Source: a virus
Virus record (IMG/VR): IMGVR_UViG_3300044616_000618
Span: 1 to 20,014 of that record
DNA: 20,014 nt
Reading direction: 5' to 3' (one strand)
The translations under genes were made by a program, and so were the position numbers. Numbering within the stretch: the first letter of the stretch is position 1; every line of letters begins with the position of its first letter. The notes beneath the pieces are model-generated. The model saw only the letters and a list, made by a program, of their open reading frames with translations. It was not told the DNA's origin and did no database searches. Positions 13,183 to 20,014 of this stretch are shown here, one piece after another.

Positions 13183-13210
13183 AATATAATAAATTACTTT
13201 CAATTGTCAA
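13183..13210 (-). promoter_or_regulatory. Sigma70-like promoter for the HNH gene
   Basis: On the minus strand TTGACA (13210-13205), a 16-nt spacer and TATATT (13188-13183) precede the ATG at 13153 by 29 nt. The expected leader is about 23 nt, longer than for the other early promoters here, and still without a clear ribosome binding site. Confidence 0.5.
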
Positions 13211-13219
13211 GTTTTATAA

Positions 13220-13227
13220 GGTAAATA
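13220..13227 (+). promoter_or_regulatory. Late-type motif GGTAAATA before the first fibre gene
   Basis: GGTAAATA keeps the TAAATA core of the late consensus and lies 11 nt before the ATG at 13239. It is the weakest match in the set. Confidence 0.35.
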
Positions 13228-13238
13228 TTTGGTAAAAC

Positions 13239-16200
13239 ATGAGATTTGATTTCCCAACACATAGAAGCGGTGATACGTGGCGTGGTATTAGTTCAATAAC
13301 TATATTAGATAATGAAGTTCCTATAGATTTGACTGGGTGTAAAATATATATACAATTTCGTTCTATTTATAATTTTGCCAGTCCTGTAGTTCTTACTCTT
13401 ACAACCGAAGACAATACCATAAAAATAGAAAATGCTGTTAATGGTATTATATCTATACCAGAACAAATAATAAATGTTCCTGTTGGGAGATATAGATACG
13501 ATTTACAGGTCGATTTTCCGGACGGTGCTTCCATAACATACATGGAAGGTGAGTTTGAAATAAAACCAGGTATTACGAGTCCAACATTTGATTCATCGAT
13601 AAATACTAGATACAACGCTTTACGTATAAATTCTTTATTATCTTTAATAAGTGCAAATTCAGCATTGTGGGCATATGATGGTTCAGATATTAAAAGTTTA
13701 ACTGCAAATTGGCAAGATGTTGCAACGTTAGTTCAAAAATCATCAAGTAGTTGGGCCGTTGATTCTCTTATCCGAGAATTATCAGGATATTGGCAAAGCA
13801 ATTATACTTATGTATCACAAAATAGTTCAATTTTTAGTATCGTTCAAAACGCATCAAGCAGTTGGGCAGTTGATAATTTCGTAAGATCTTTATCATCATC
13901 TTGGCAAAATTCTTACACCGTAACTTCAGAATCTTCTGCAAATTGGAATCTTGCTTACAGTAAACTTTATTTATTGGATTCTGTTTATAGTAATGTAAAT
14001 GAAACATCCAGCGATTGGAATTCCGTTTATACAACGGTTTTAGAATCTAGTAGTAATTGGAATTCTGCTTATAATTTAGTATCTTCTGTTTATACGTCAG
14101 TGTCTGAAATGAGTTCTAATTGGGACTCTGTATACACATCAGTAAAAGACACATCTGCCAATTGGGACTCTGTTTATACTTCTGTTTTAGAGACAAGTGC
14201 GAATTGGGATTCTGTTTATAGTTCGGTATTGGAAACTTCTGCGAACTGGGATTCGGTTTATACTTCCGTAAAAGACACATCTGCTAATTGGGACTCTGTA
14301 TACACATCAGTAGAAGACACATCTGCCAATTGGGACTCTGTTTATACTTCCGTTTTAGACACAAGTGCTAATTGGGACTCTGTTTATAGTTCGGTAAAAG
14401 ACACAAGTGCTAATTGGGATTCTGTTTACAGTAGTGTAACAAATACTTCTGCAAATTGGGATTCTGTTTACACATCAGTAACTGAAACATCTTCCAACTG
14501 GGACTCGGTTTATACTTCAGTAACTGAAACATCTTCCAATTGGGACTCGGTTTATACTTCTGTTTTAGACACAAGTGCTAACTGGGACTCGGTTTATACT
14601 TCTGTTTTAGACACAAGTGCCAATTGGAACTCGGTTTATACTTCTGTTTTAGAAACAAGTGCTAACTGGGACTCGGTTTATACGTCAGTAACTGAAACAT
14701 CTTCCAATTGGGATTCTGTATATAGTTCGGTAAAAGACACAAGTGCTAACTGGGACTCCGTTTATACTTCAGTTTTAGACACAAGTGCCAATTGGGACTC
14801 TGTATATAGTTCGGTAAAAGACACAAGTGCTAATTGGGACTCTGTTTACACATCAGTAAAAGACACAAGTGCTAATTGGGACTCTGTTTATACTTCTGTT
14901 TTAGACGCAAGTGCTAACTGGGACTCCGTTTATACTTCAGTTTTAGACACAAGTGCTAATTGGGACTCTGTTTACACATCAGTAAAAGACACAAGTGCTA
15001 ATTGGGACTCTGTTTATACTTCAGTTTTAGACACAAGTGCCAATTGGGACTCTGTTTATACTTCAGTTTTAGACACAAGTGCCAATTGGGACTCGGTTTA
15101 TACTTCAGTTTTAGACACAAGTGCCAATTGGGACTCGGTTTATACTTCAGTAAAAGACACAAGTGCTAATTGGGACTCTGTTTACACATCAGTAAAAGAC
15201 ACAAGTGCCAATTGGGACTCGGTTTATACAACGTACAACCAAAATAGTTCAACATATGCAACAATACAGTTTGTTGATAATAAATTTCTTCCATTAAGTG
15301 GAGGAACAGTTGATGGAAACTTGACTATAACTGGTGATTTTTCTATTTTAGGCGAACTTACTCAAATTAATACAGAGATAGTAACTACAAGTTCTATTGA
15401 AATAATAAACGAAGGTTCTTCTATTGCATTACGAGTAACACAAAACGGAAGTTCTGATGTTGCTAGTTTTAAAGACGATTCAAATGTTGCATTGATTATA
15501 AAAAACGGAGGAAATGTCGGAATAAATACAGAAAATCCGAACGTTCATTTAACAGTAAATGGTTCAATAAGTTCAAACGAAATAATATACGATAGTATAG
15601 GAAATTCAAATGAATGGAATCAAGCATATTCAAACGTTTCATCGAATTCTTCTGTTTTAGAGTCTGTATTTTCAACAGTATCTCAAAACTCGTCTGTTAA
15701 TTGGAGTAGAGACGCAGAATATGCTGAATTAAAATCTTTAAGTAGTACTTGGATATCAACACATACCACAGTATTACAAAATTCAGCATCTTGGTTAAGT
15801 GATTTTTCAATAACACAAGAATTTTTTGATGATTTTATAACATTAGGTGCTTCATCAACTTTACCAAACGCATTTTTAAAACCCGCAAATAAAGGTGGTG
15901 CAATTTTCGTAAACGCAGAAGATTCAAAGCAAGGTGTTTTAATATTAAGCACAAATCCTTTATTGAGTGCTAATCAAAGAAGTGGGGTAACGTCTAATTC
16001 AACAATAAATTTTGGTTGTGGAACCGAATATAGATTAATATTTTCTGCCAGAAGAGGCACAAATACTTTTGATAATATAAACGTATTAGGAAGAATAGAC
16101 ATGGGATTCCATAATCAAATTTATACTGATATGGATGAACCAAGTTATGGTTGCTTTTTTGTATCAGAAAATGGTGGAAATTGGAAAGCTGTAACTAAAA

Positions 16201-16484
16201 ACCAAATAAATTTACCTCTATTAACAGAAACATCCACAACTATTCCTTGTGATGAAACTTGGAGAACATTTGAAGTAAAAGTTGCTCAAGATTCTAGTAT
16301 TGTTGAATATTATATAGATAATATTTTAGTGGCAACACATACAACAAGCATACCTATTGGTAGTAATACACAATCTGCTATAGGTTACAGGTGTTTTAGA
16401 AAAACTATAGCGGCATTAAACGTGGAATTAAGAATAGATTGGCAATCTTTGATAATGAAAAGAAATAACCAACTTTGGAAATAA
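13239..16484 (+). CDS. Long repeat-built tail fibre/baseplate protein, 1081 aa
   Basis: Four regions can be seen. (1) Residues 1-115 resemble the N-terminal beta domain of phage upper baseplate proteins (BppU type): 'HRSGDTWRGIS', 'PIDLTGCKIYIQFRS', 'GRYRYDLQVDFPDG', 'GEFEIKPG'. It probably attaches to the baseplate or tail. (2) About 120-285 hold degenerate Ser/Trp repeats ('SSSWAVD', 'SSSWQNSY'). (3) Residues 286-663 are 27 uninterrupted 14-residue units with consensus TSVxDTSANWDSVY. (4) From 664, 'NSSTYATIQFVDNKFLPLSGG' opens a fibre module, followed after about 840 by a jelly-roll domain with 'WRTFEVKV', 'VEYYIDNILVATHTT' and 'IPIGSNTQSAIGYR', like concanavalin A-type sugar-binding domains. 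The 14-residue period equals two heptads (Val/Trp at a, Thr/Val at d), which fits a trimeric coiled-coil shaft. A receptor-binding role is inferred from this architecture. Confidence 0.85.
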   Translation: MRFDFPTHRSGDTWRGISSITILDNEVPIDLTGCKIYIQFRSIYNFASPVVLTLTTEDNTIKIENAVNGIISIPEQIINVPVGRYRYDLQVDFPDGASITYMEGEFEIKPGITSPTFDSSINTRYNALRINSLLSLISANSALWAYDGSDIKSLTANWQDVATLVQKSSSSWAVDSLIRELSGYWQSNYTYVSQNSSIFSIVQNASSSWAVDNFVRSLSSSWQNSYTVTSESSANWNLAYSKLYLLDSVYSNVNETSSDWNSVYTTVLESSSNWNSAYNLVSSVYTSVSEMSSNWDSVYTSVKDTSANWDSVYTSVLETSANWDSVYSSVLETSANWDSVYTSVKDTSANWDSVYTSVEDTSANWDSVYTSVLDTSANWDSVYSSVKDTSANWDSVYSSVTNTSANWDSVYTSVTETSSNWDSVYTSVTETSSNWDSVYTSVLDTSANWDSVYTSVLDTSANWNSVYTSVLETSANWDSVYTSVTETSSNWDSVYSSVKDTSANWDSVYTSVLDTSANWDSVYSSVKDTSANWDSVYTSVKDTSANWDSVYTSVLDASANWDSVYTSVLDTSANWDSVYTSVKDTSANWDSVYTSVLDTSANWDSVYTSVLDTSANWDSVYTSVLDTSANWDSVYTSVKDTSANWDSVYTSVKDTSANWDSVYTTYNQNSSTYATIQFVDNKFLPLSGGTVDGNLTITGDFSILGELTQINTEIVTTSSIEIINEGSSIALRVTQNGSSDVASFKDDSNVALIIKNGGNVGINTENPNVHLTVNGSISSNEIIYDSIGNSNEWNQAYSNVSSNSSVLESVFSTVSQNSSVNWSRDAEYAELKSLSSTWISTHTTVLQNSASWLSDFSITQEFFDDFITLGASSTLPNAFLKPANKGGAIFVNAEDSKQGVLILSTNPLLSANQRSGVTSNSTINFGCGTEYRLIFSARRGTNTFDNINVLGRIDMGFHNQIYTDMDEPSYGCFFVSENGGNWKAVTKNQINLPLLTETSTTIPCDETWRTFEVKVAQDSSIVEYYIDNILVATHTTSIPIGSNTQSAIGYRCFRKTIAALNVELRIDWQSLIMKRNNQLWK
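14094..15227 (+). repeat. 27 tandem copies of a 42-bp unit (14 residues) inside the first fibre gene
   Basis: Twenty-seven units of exactly 42 bp fill 1134 bp with no insertion or deletion. The encoded consensus is TSVxDTSANWDSVY; position 4 is mostly Lys, Leu or Thr. Units differ mainly by synonymous changes (for example TCT or TCG for Ser, TAC or TAT for Tyr) and by the Lys/Leu choice. Units in the 3' half are closest to each other at the DNA level, and units at the 5' edge and before it are degenerate. Confidence 0.95.
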
Positions 16485-16493
16485 AAATATAAG

Positions 16494-16501
16494 TATAAAT
16501 T
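16494..16501 (+). promoter_or_regulatory. Late-type motif TATAAATT before the second fibre gene
   Basis: TATAAATT (seven of eight matches to TATAAATA) lies 6 nt before the ATG at 16508, in the 23-bp gap after the first fibre gene. A start site 5-6 nt downstream would again give a leaderless message. Confidence 0.45.
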
Positions 16502-16507
16502 AGAATT

Positions 16508-18949
16508 ATGGCATCCGAATATCTTCTCAACCCACTAATATCAGCAATTCCTTTAAATTCCAACGTAGGGTTTAACAATTCATGGATATCTGTACAAAAT
16601 CCATTCAATATTCCTTTTTTTGCTCAACTAACATACGTAACTAATTTAGATGATATTGTATTAGAAGTTGATGATTTAGAAGAATTAGTTTATAGAAGTA
16701 ATACTTTATTAGATGTTTTAACTGCTTTTTCATCACAACAAGTAACTTTACTAGATAAATTAACTTCAATAGTACAAACAGAATTTGATGAAACGCAACT
16801 TCTTTTACAAACTGAATTTGATCAAACTCAAACACTTTTAGATACATTAACATCTATAACACAATCAGAATTTGATCAAACTCAAACACTTTTAGATACA
16901 TTAACATCTATAACTCAATCTGAATTTGATGATACACAGACGCTTTTAACTACCGAGTTTAATGAAACACAAACTCTTTTAGATTCATTAACATCTATAA
17001 CTCAGTCTGAATTTGATGATACACAGACGCTTTTAGATACATTAACATCTATAACTCAATCAGAATTTGATGATACACAGACGCTTTTAGATACATTAAC
17101 ATCTATAACTCAATCTGAATTCAATCAGACACAAACTCTTTTAGATACATTAACATCTATAACTCAGTCTGAATTTGATGAAACTCAAACAATACTTTGG
17201 AAATTAACATCTATAACTCAATCTGAATTTGATGATACACAGACGCTTTTAGATACATTAACATCTATAACTCAATCTGAATTCAATCAGACACAAACAC
17301 TTTTAGATACATTAACATCTATAACTCAATCAGAATTTGATCAAACTCAAACAATACTTTGGAAATTAACATCTATAACTCAATCAGAATTTGATGATAC
17401 ACAGACGCTTTTAGATACATTAACATCTATAACTCAATCTGAATTTGATCAAACTCAAACACTTTTAGATACATTAACATCTATAACTCAATCAGAATTT
17501 GATCAAACTCAAACACTTTTAGATACATTAACATCTATAACTCAATCTGAATTTGATGATACACAGACGCTTTTAACTACCGAGTTTAATGAAACACAAA
17601 CTCTTTTAGATTCATTAACCGCAATTCAAGTAGATAAACAAAACCAAATTATTAGTTTAGGACATTCTTTAACTAGTATATCTACAAAAATAGATCAAAA
17701 TACAGATCATCTTGAAAGTTTAATTAATGTAACAAACGATTATTTAAATATTATAATCGGGTGGGATTATTCGACTGCAACTAAACAAGACGAATTATAT
17801 GCTTTAACAGATTTGTTAAAAAATATTGTAATAGATAAACAAGATCAATTAATTGCTTTAAATCATTCTTTAACATCTATAATTCAGTCTGAATTTGATG
17901 ATACACAAACACTTTTAACTACCGAGTTTGATCAAACACAAACTCTTTTAGAGTCATTAACATCTATAACTCAGTCTGAATTTGATGAAACTCAAACTCT
18001 TTTAGATTCATTAACATCCATAATACAATTTGAATTTGATGGCACTCAGACACTTTTAAATACTGAGTTTAACGAAACACAAACTCTTTTAGATTCTTTA
18101 ACATCAATTCAAGTTGATAAACAAGATCAAGTAATTTCATTGTTACATAGTTTAACCGGAAAAGTTTTACAAGTAGATTTAAATACTGATTCTTTAGAAG
18201 TCAATACCGATGAAATTGAAGGTTTAATTGTAGAAAATAATGTTTTATTAAATGCTTTAACATCAATACAAGGAGATAAACAAGATCAATTAATTGCATT
18301 AAGCCATTCTCTTACATCATATGCTTTTGAAATAGAAAATAATACTGATGAATTAGAAGAACTTGTAGTTGAAAATAATGTTTTATTAAATGCTTTAACA
18401 TCAATACAAGGAGATAAACAAGATCAATTAATTGCATTAAGCCATTCTCTTACATCATATGCTTTTGAAATAGAAAATAATACTGATGAATTAGAAGAAC
18501 TTGTAGTTGAAAATAATGTTTTATTAAATGCTTTAACATCAATACAAGTTGATAAACAAGATCAATTAATTGCTCTTAGTCATAATATTACATCTATACA
18601 AGTTGATAAACAAGATCAAGTAATTTCATTGTTACATAGTTTAACCGGAAAAGTTTTACAAGTAGATTTAAATACTGATTCTTTAGAAGTCAATACCGAT
18701 GAATTAGAAGATTTAGTCAGAGAAAATAATACATTGTTAAATGTATTAACAGCATCAAATCAAAATATAGCAGGGTTTGAAATTCCACCATATGATGAAA
18801 TTGATATAGATTATTATTCGCCAACAAATAATATAGAAACGGTAGATTATTATAATGAAAACACTTTAGTTTTATCTTTATCATTTGCTTATTTGCCAAA
18901 TCCTCCAATTTGCGATGATGCATTATTAAAGAAAGTTAAAAAGTTATAA
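16508..18949 (+). CDS. Repeat-built fibre protein with long helical shaft, 813 aa
   Basis: The N-terminal 50 residues ('NSNVGFNNSWISVQNPFNIP') look like a folded attachment region. Residues about 60-375 are a helical shaft dominated by an 18-residue repeat with consensus LLDTLTSITQSEFDxTQT, 13 copies in one block, broken by two 11-residue inserts (LLTTEFNETQT) and by two ILWKL variants. About 375-745 holds related helical segments with 'VDKQDQLIALSHSLTS', two perfect 46-residue repeats (18263-18538) and a 35-residue block used twice. The last 60 residues form a beta-rich end, 'YDEIDIDYYSP...ETVDYYNENTLVLSLSFAY', like a common phage fibre C-terminal beta module. An 18-residue repeat equals five helical turns at 3.6 residues per turn. 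I read it as a fibre or fibre-like structural protein; its exact place in the tail is unknown. Confidence 0.8.
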   Translation: MASEYLLNPLISAIPLNSNVGFNNSWISVQNPFNIPFFAQLTYVTNLDDIVLEVDDLEELVYRSNTLLDVLTAFSSQQVTLLDKLTSIVQTEFDETQLLLQTEFDQTQTLLDTLTSITQSEFDQTQTLLDTLTSITQSEFDDTQTLLTTEFNETQTLLDSLTSITQSEFDDTQTLLDTLTSITQSEFDDTQTLLDTLTSITQSEFNQTQTLLDTLTSITQSEFDETQTILWKLTSITQSEFDDTQTLLDTLTSITQSEFNQTQTLLDTLTSITQSEFDQTQTILWKLTSITQSEFDDTQTLLDTLTSITQSEFDQTQTLLDTLTSITQSEFDQTQTLLDTLTSITQSEFDDTQTLLTTEFNETQTLLDSLTAIQVDKQNQIISLGHSLTSISTKIDQNTDHLESLINVTNDYLNIIIGWDYSTATKQDELYALTDLLKNIVIDKQDQLIALNHSLTSIIQSEFDDTQTLLTTEFDQTQTLLESLTSITQSEFDETQTLLDSLTSIIQFEFDGTQTLLNTEFNETQTLLDSLTSIQVDKQDQVISLLHSLTGKVLQVDLNTDSLEVNTDEIEGLIVENNVLLNALTSIQGDKQDQLIALSHSLTSYAFEIENNTDELEELVVENNVLLNALTSIQGDKQDQLIALSHSLTSYAFEIENNTDELEELVVENNVLLNALTSIQVDKQDQLIALSHNITSIQVDKQDQVISLLHSLTGKVLQVDLNTDSLEVNTDELEDLVRENNTLLNVLTASNQNIAGFEIPPYDEIDIDYYSPTNNIETVDYYNENTLVLSLSFAYLPNPPICDDALLKKVKKL
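16835..17602 (+). repeat. 54-bp (18-residue) tandem array in the second fibre gene
   Basis: Thirteen 54-bp units plus two 33-bp inserts account exactly for these 768 bp (13 x 54 + 2 x 33). The core is TTAGATACATTAACATCTAT followed by the codons for TQSEF. Units are near-identical at the DNA level, with alternating CAATCT/CAATCA/CAGTCT and GATCAA/GATGAT/AATCAG choices. Three more degenerate units follow at about 17870-18080. Confidence 0.9.
18110..18214 (+). repeat. 105-bp dispersed direct repeat, first copy
   Basis: By eye this 105-bp stretch is identical to 18599-18703, 489 bp downstream in the same gene and frame. It encodes the VDKQDQVISLLHSLTGKV segment and the residues after it. Confidence 0.85.
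18263..18538 (+). repeat. Two perfect tandem copies of a 138-bp (46-residue) unit
   Basis: Copy one is 18263-18400 and copy two is 18401-18538. I compared them base by base and found no difference. The 46-residue unit starts with SIQGDKQDQLIALSH and ends with VENNVLLNALT. A third, diverging copy starts at 18539. Confidence 0.95.
18599..18703 (+). repeat. 105-bp dispersed direct repeat, second copy
   Basis: This is identical by eye to 18110-18214. Together the two copies flank the 138-bp tandem pair, so recombination between them would delete or amplify about 489 bp without shifting the frame. Confidence 0.85.
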
Positions 18950-18953
18950 AAGC

Positions 18954-19316
18954 ATGTCTTTTACATTTAATCCATTCTCCGGAAATTTTGATAATACTCC
19001 ATCTTTAAAAAAAGCAAAATCCGTTTATACATCTGTAAGCGAAACAAGTGCTAACTGGAATTCTGTTTATACTACATATAACGAAAATAGTGCAACATAT
19101 GCAAAAATAGATTTCGTACAAAATAACTTTTTACCTTTAAGTGGTGGAGATTTATCAGGTCCGTTGGGAGTAACATCACAAATAAGTTTAACCGGAAGAC
19201 ATGTAATAAAAACAAATGGTCAATTGTTATCTTCTACGGATTTATCTTTATATGAAAACGAAAATGTTTTTTTAAAAATAATAGTAAACAACGAAAATAA
19301 ACTAATTAGAATATAG
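18954..19316 (+). CDS. Short fibre-module protein A, 120 aa
   Basis: The protein begins with MSFTFNPFSGNFDNTP and then carries the fibre repeat seen at the end of the 1081-aa gene's array: 'SVYTSVSETSANWNSVY', 'TTYNENSATYAKIDF' and 'NNFLPLSGG'. The last 45 residues are a different beta-rich tail. It is a small fibre or adaptor-like protein, paralogous to the next gene for roughly the first 80 residues. The ATG is 4 nt after the preceding stop and the TAG stop is 4 nt before the next ATG. It probably belongs to the tail fibre network, perhaps linking or decorating fibres, but no function is known. Confidence 0.75.
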   Translation: MSFTFNPFSGNFDNTPSLKKAKSVYTSVSETSANWNSVYTTYNENSATYAKIDFVQNNFLPLSGGDLSGPLGVTSQISLTGRHVIKTNGQLLSSTDLSLYENENVFLKIIVNNENKLIRI

Positions 19317-19320
19317 GAAT

Positions 19321-19761
19321 ATGCCATTTACATTTAATCCATTCTCCGGAAATTTTGATAATACTCCTTCTACAAAGGATGCAAAATCCGTCTATACTTC
19401 TGTAAATGAAACAAGTGCTAACTGGAATTCTGTTTATACTACATATAACGAAAATAGCGCAACTTATTCTACAATAAATTTCGTACAAAATAACTTTTTG
19501 CCTTTAAGTGGTGGAGATTTATCAGGTCCGTTGGGAGTAACATCACAAATAAGTTTAAGTGGATATAACAACATTATCATATTAACAGGAAGAGTTCTAT
19601 ATGAATCTGATTTGGTACAAGTAGTGAATGAAAATGAATTTTTAAAAGTTTATGTTAATGAAGAAAATAAAATTTTACGTTTATACAATTTAAATTTCCC
19701 ATGGGTAGATGGATTTGGAAATACTATTATAGACGAATTTGGAAATACTATAAAACTTTAA
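19321..19761 (+). CDS. Short fibre-module protein B, paralogue of A, 146 aa
   Basis: The first 80 residues are nearly the same as in protein A: MPFTFNPFSGNFDNTP, one SVYTSV-TSANWNSVY unit, TTYNENSATY and the 'NNFLPLSGGDLSGPLG' module. The C-terminal half differs, with 'GRVLYESDLVQVV', 'YVNEENKILRLYN' and a terminal 'GFGNTIIDEFGNTIKL' hairpin-like pair. The upstream TAGGA, which includes the stop of gene A, may serve as ribosome binding site. The DNA identity of the shared half indicates a tandem gene duplication followed by exchange or divergence of the C-terminal tip. Confidence 0.75.
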   Translation: MPFTFNPFSGNFDNTPSTKDAKSVYTSVNETSANWNSVYTTYNENSATYSTINFVQNNFLPLSGGDLSGPLGVTSQISLSGYNNIIILTGRVLYESDLVQVVNENEFLKVYVNEENKILRLYNLNFPWVDGFGNTIIDEFGNTIKL

Positions 19762-19779
19762 TGTTATGCGAAATAATAA

Positions 19780-19787
19780 TATAAATA
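19780..19787 (+). promoter_or_regulatory. Late-type motif TATAAATA before the last fibre gene
   Basis: This is an exact TATAAATA, 15 nt before the ATG at 19803, in the 41-bp gap after protein B. It implies that the last gene of the window is a separate late transcription unit. Confidence 0.5.
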
Positions 19788-19802
19788 TATATTAGTACTA
19801 AT

Positions 19803-20014
19803 ATGGCGAATCTTACAATATCTCAATTAAACGAAACAACTATTTTAAACCCTGAAATAGATGTATTACCAGTTATACATGACGATCTTACAAAAAAAAT
19901 AACTGCTAGAAACTTATTAAAATATTCATATCAAGGAACAGATTTAAAACAATTGAGTTCCTACTGGGATTCGGTTTATACCTCAGTAAAAGACACATCT
20001 GCTAACTGGGATTC
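19803..20014 (+). CDS. Tail fibre protein, N-terminal part (runs off the window)
   Basis: The frame is open from the ATG at 19803 to the window end (about 70 residues). The start 'ANLTISQLNETTILNPEIDVLPVIHDD' followed by 'LTKKITARNLLKYS' matches a common opening of phage fibre proteins (I-S-x-L ... V-L-P-V-x ... T-x-K-I-T-x-x-x-L). It then enters the same 14-residue repeat as the 1081-aa protein: 'SSYWDSVYTSVKDTSANWDS'. The total length and C-terminus cannot be seen. This is the fourth gene in the window to carry the repeat. Confidence 0.8.
   Translation, partial: MANLTISQLNETTILNPEIDVLPVIHDDLTKKITARNLLKYSYQGTDLKQLSSYWDSVYTSVKDTSANWD

Noticed and set aside
14094-15227. CRISPR array, because of regular direct repeats
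   Set aside because: The repeats are contiguous, with no unique spacers, stay in one reading frame for 378 codons and encode a conserved peptide. There are no cas genes.
16641-16853. Minus-strand reading frames opposite the fibre repeats
   Set aside because: They only reflect the low-complexity repeat on the coding strand.
1-20014. Recoded stop codons (alternative genetic code)
   Set aside because: TGA ends the AAA+ gene at its coupled junction and TAG ends a fibre gene; long genes have no internal stops, so the standard bacterial code is enough.

Overview
The window looks like part of a large, AT-rich (by eye about 30% G+C), tailed double-stranded DNA phage genome, distantly T4-like. The evidence is a PhoH-type ATPase, a probable T4 gp14-like neck protein, phage-style class I ribonucleotide reductase (NrdB and NrdA), dCMP deaminase, a GMP reductase homologue, repeat-rich tail fibre genes and TATAAATA-type late promoter motifs. 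Genes are packed tightly on both strands, there are no tRNAs or rRNAs, and the standard bacterial code fits (TAA is the usual stop, TGA and TAG are also used as stops). The host cannot be named. The vegetative promoters look sigma70-like (TTGACA / TATAAT), and few genes have a good Shine-Dalgarno sequence.

Layout. (1) 1-2082, plus strand: the 3' part of a PhoH-like gene, a small zinc-ribbon protein, an unknown Pro/Gln-rich protein, a membrane zinc-ribbon protein with its own promoter, and a small unknown protein. (2) 2079-4397, minus strand: virion-type genes, comprising a gp14-like neck protein, a small basic protein, a very acidic protein and a Lys-rich protein, with one strong bidirectional terminator. 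(3) 4406-6411, minus strand: a translationally coupled pair, a Bcs1-like AAA+ ATPase followed by a RecB/Cas4-like PD-(D/E)XK nuclease. (4) 6457-12581, plus strand: an unknown helical protein, a small HExxH metalloprotein, nrdB, nrdA, a GMP reductase homologue and a four-gene cluster ending in dCMP deaminase. A minus-strand HNH endonuclease gene (12578-13153) follows. (5) 13239 to the window end, plus strand: a fibre/baseplate cassette of five genes built from in-frame tandem repeats, the last cut by the window edge.

How the genes fit together. NrdAB makes deoxynucleotides, dCMP deaminase feeds dUMP/dTMP synthesis, and the GMP reductase homologue could move guanine nucleotides to IMP and so towards adenine. 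All three suit replication of an AT-rich genome. The AAA+/nuclease pair probably acts on DNA. The structural genes carry late-type motifs.

The most striking non-coding signal is promoter geometry. Four promoters (before 1356, 6411 on the minus strand, 10117 and 11089) have a TTGAnn box starting exactly 35 nt upstream of the ATG, a 17-nt spacer, a -10 hexamer, then 6 nt to the ATG. This predicts leaderless or nearly leaderless mRNAs. Several late-type motifs also sit only 5-8 nt from their ATG. The most striking coding signal is the fibre cassette. A 42-bp (14-residue) repeat occurs 27 times without an indel in one gene and recurs in three others, and a neighbouring gene has independent 54-bp and 138-bp arrays.
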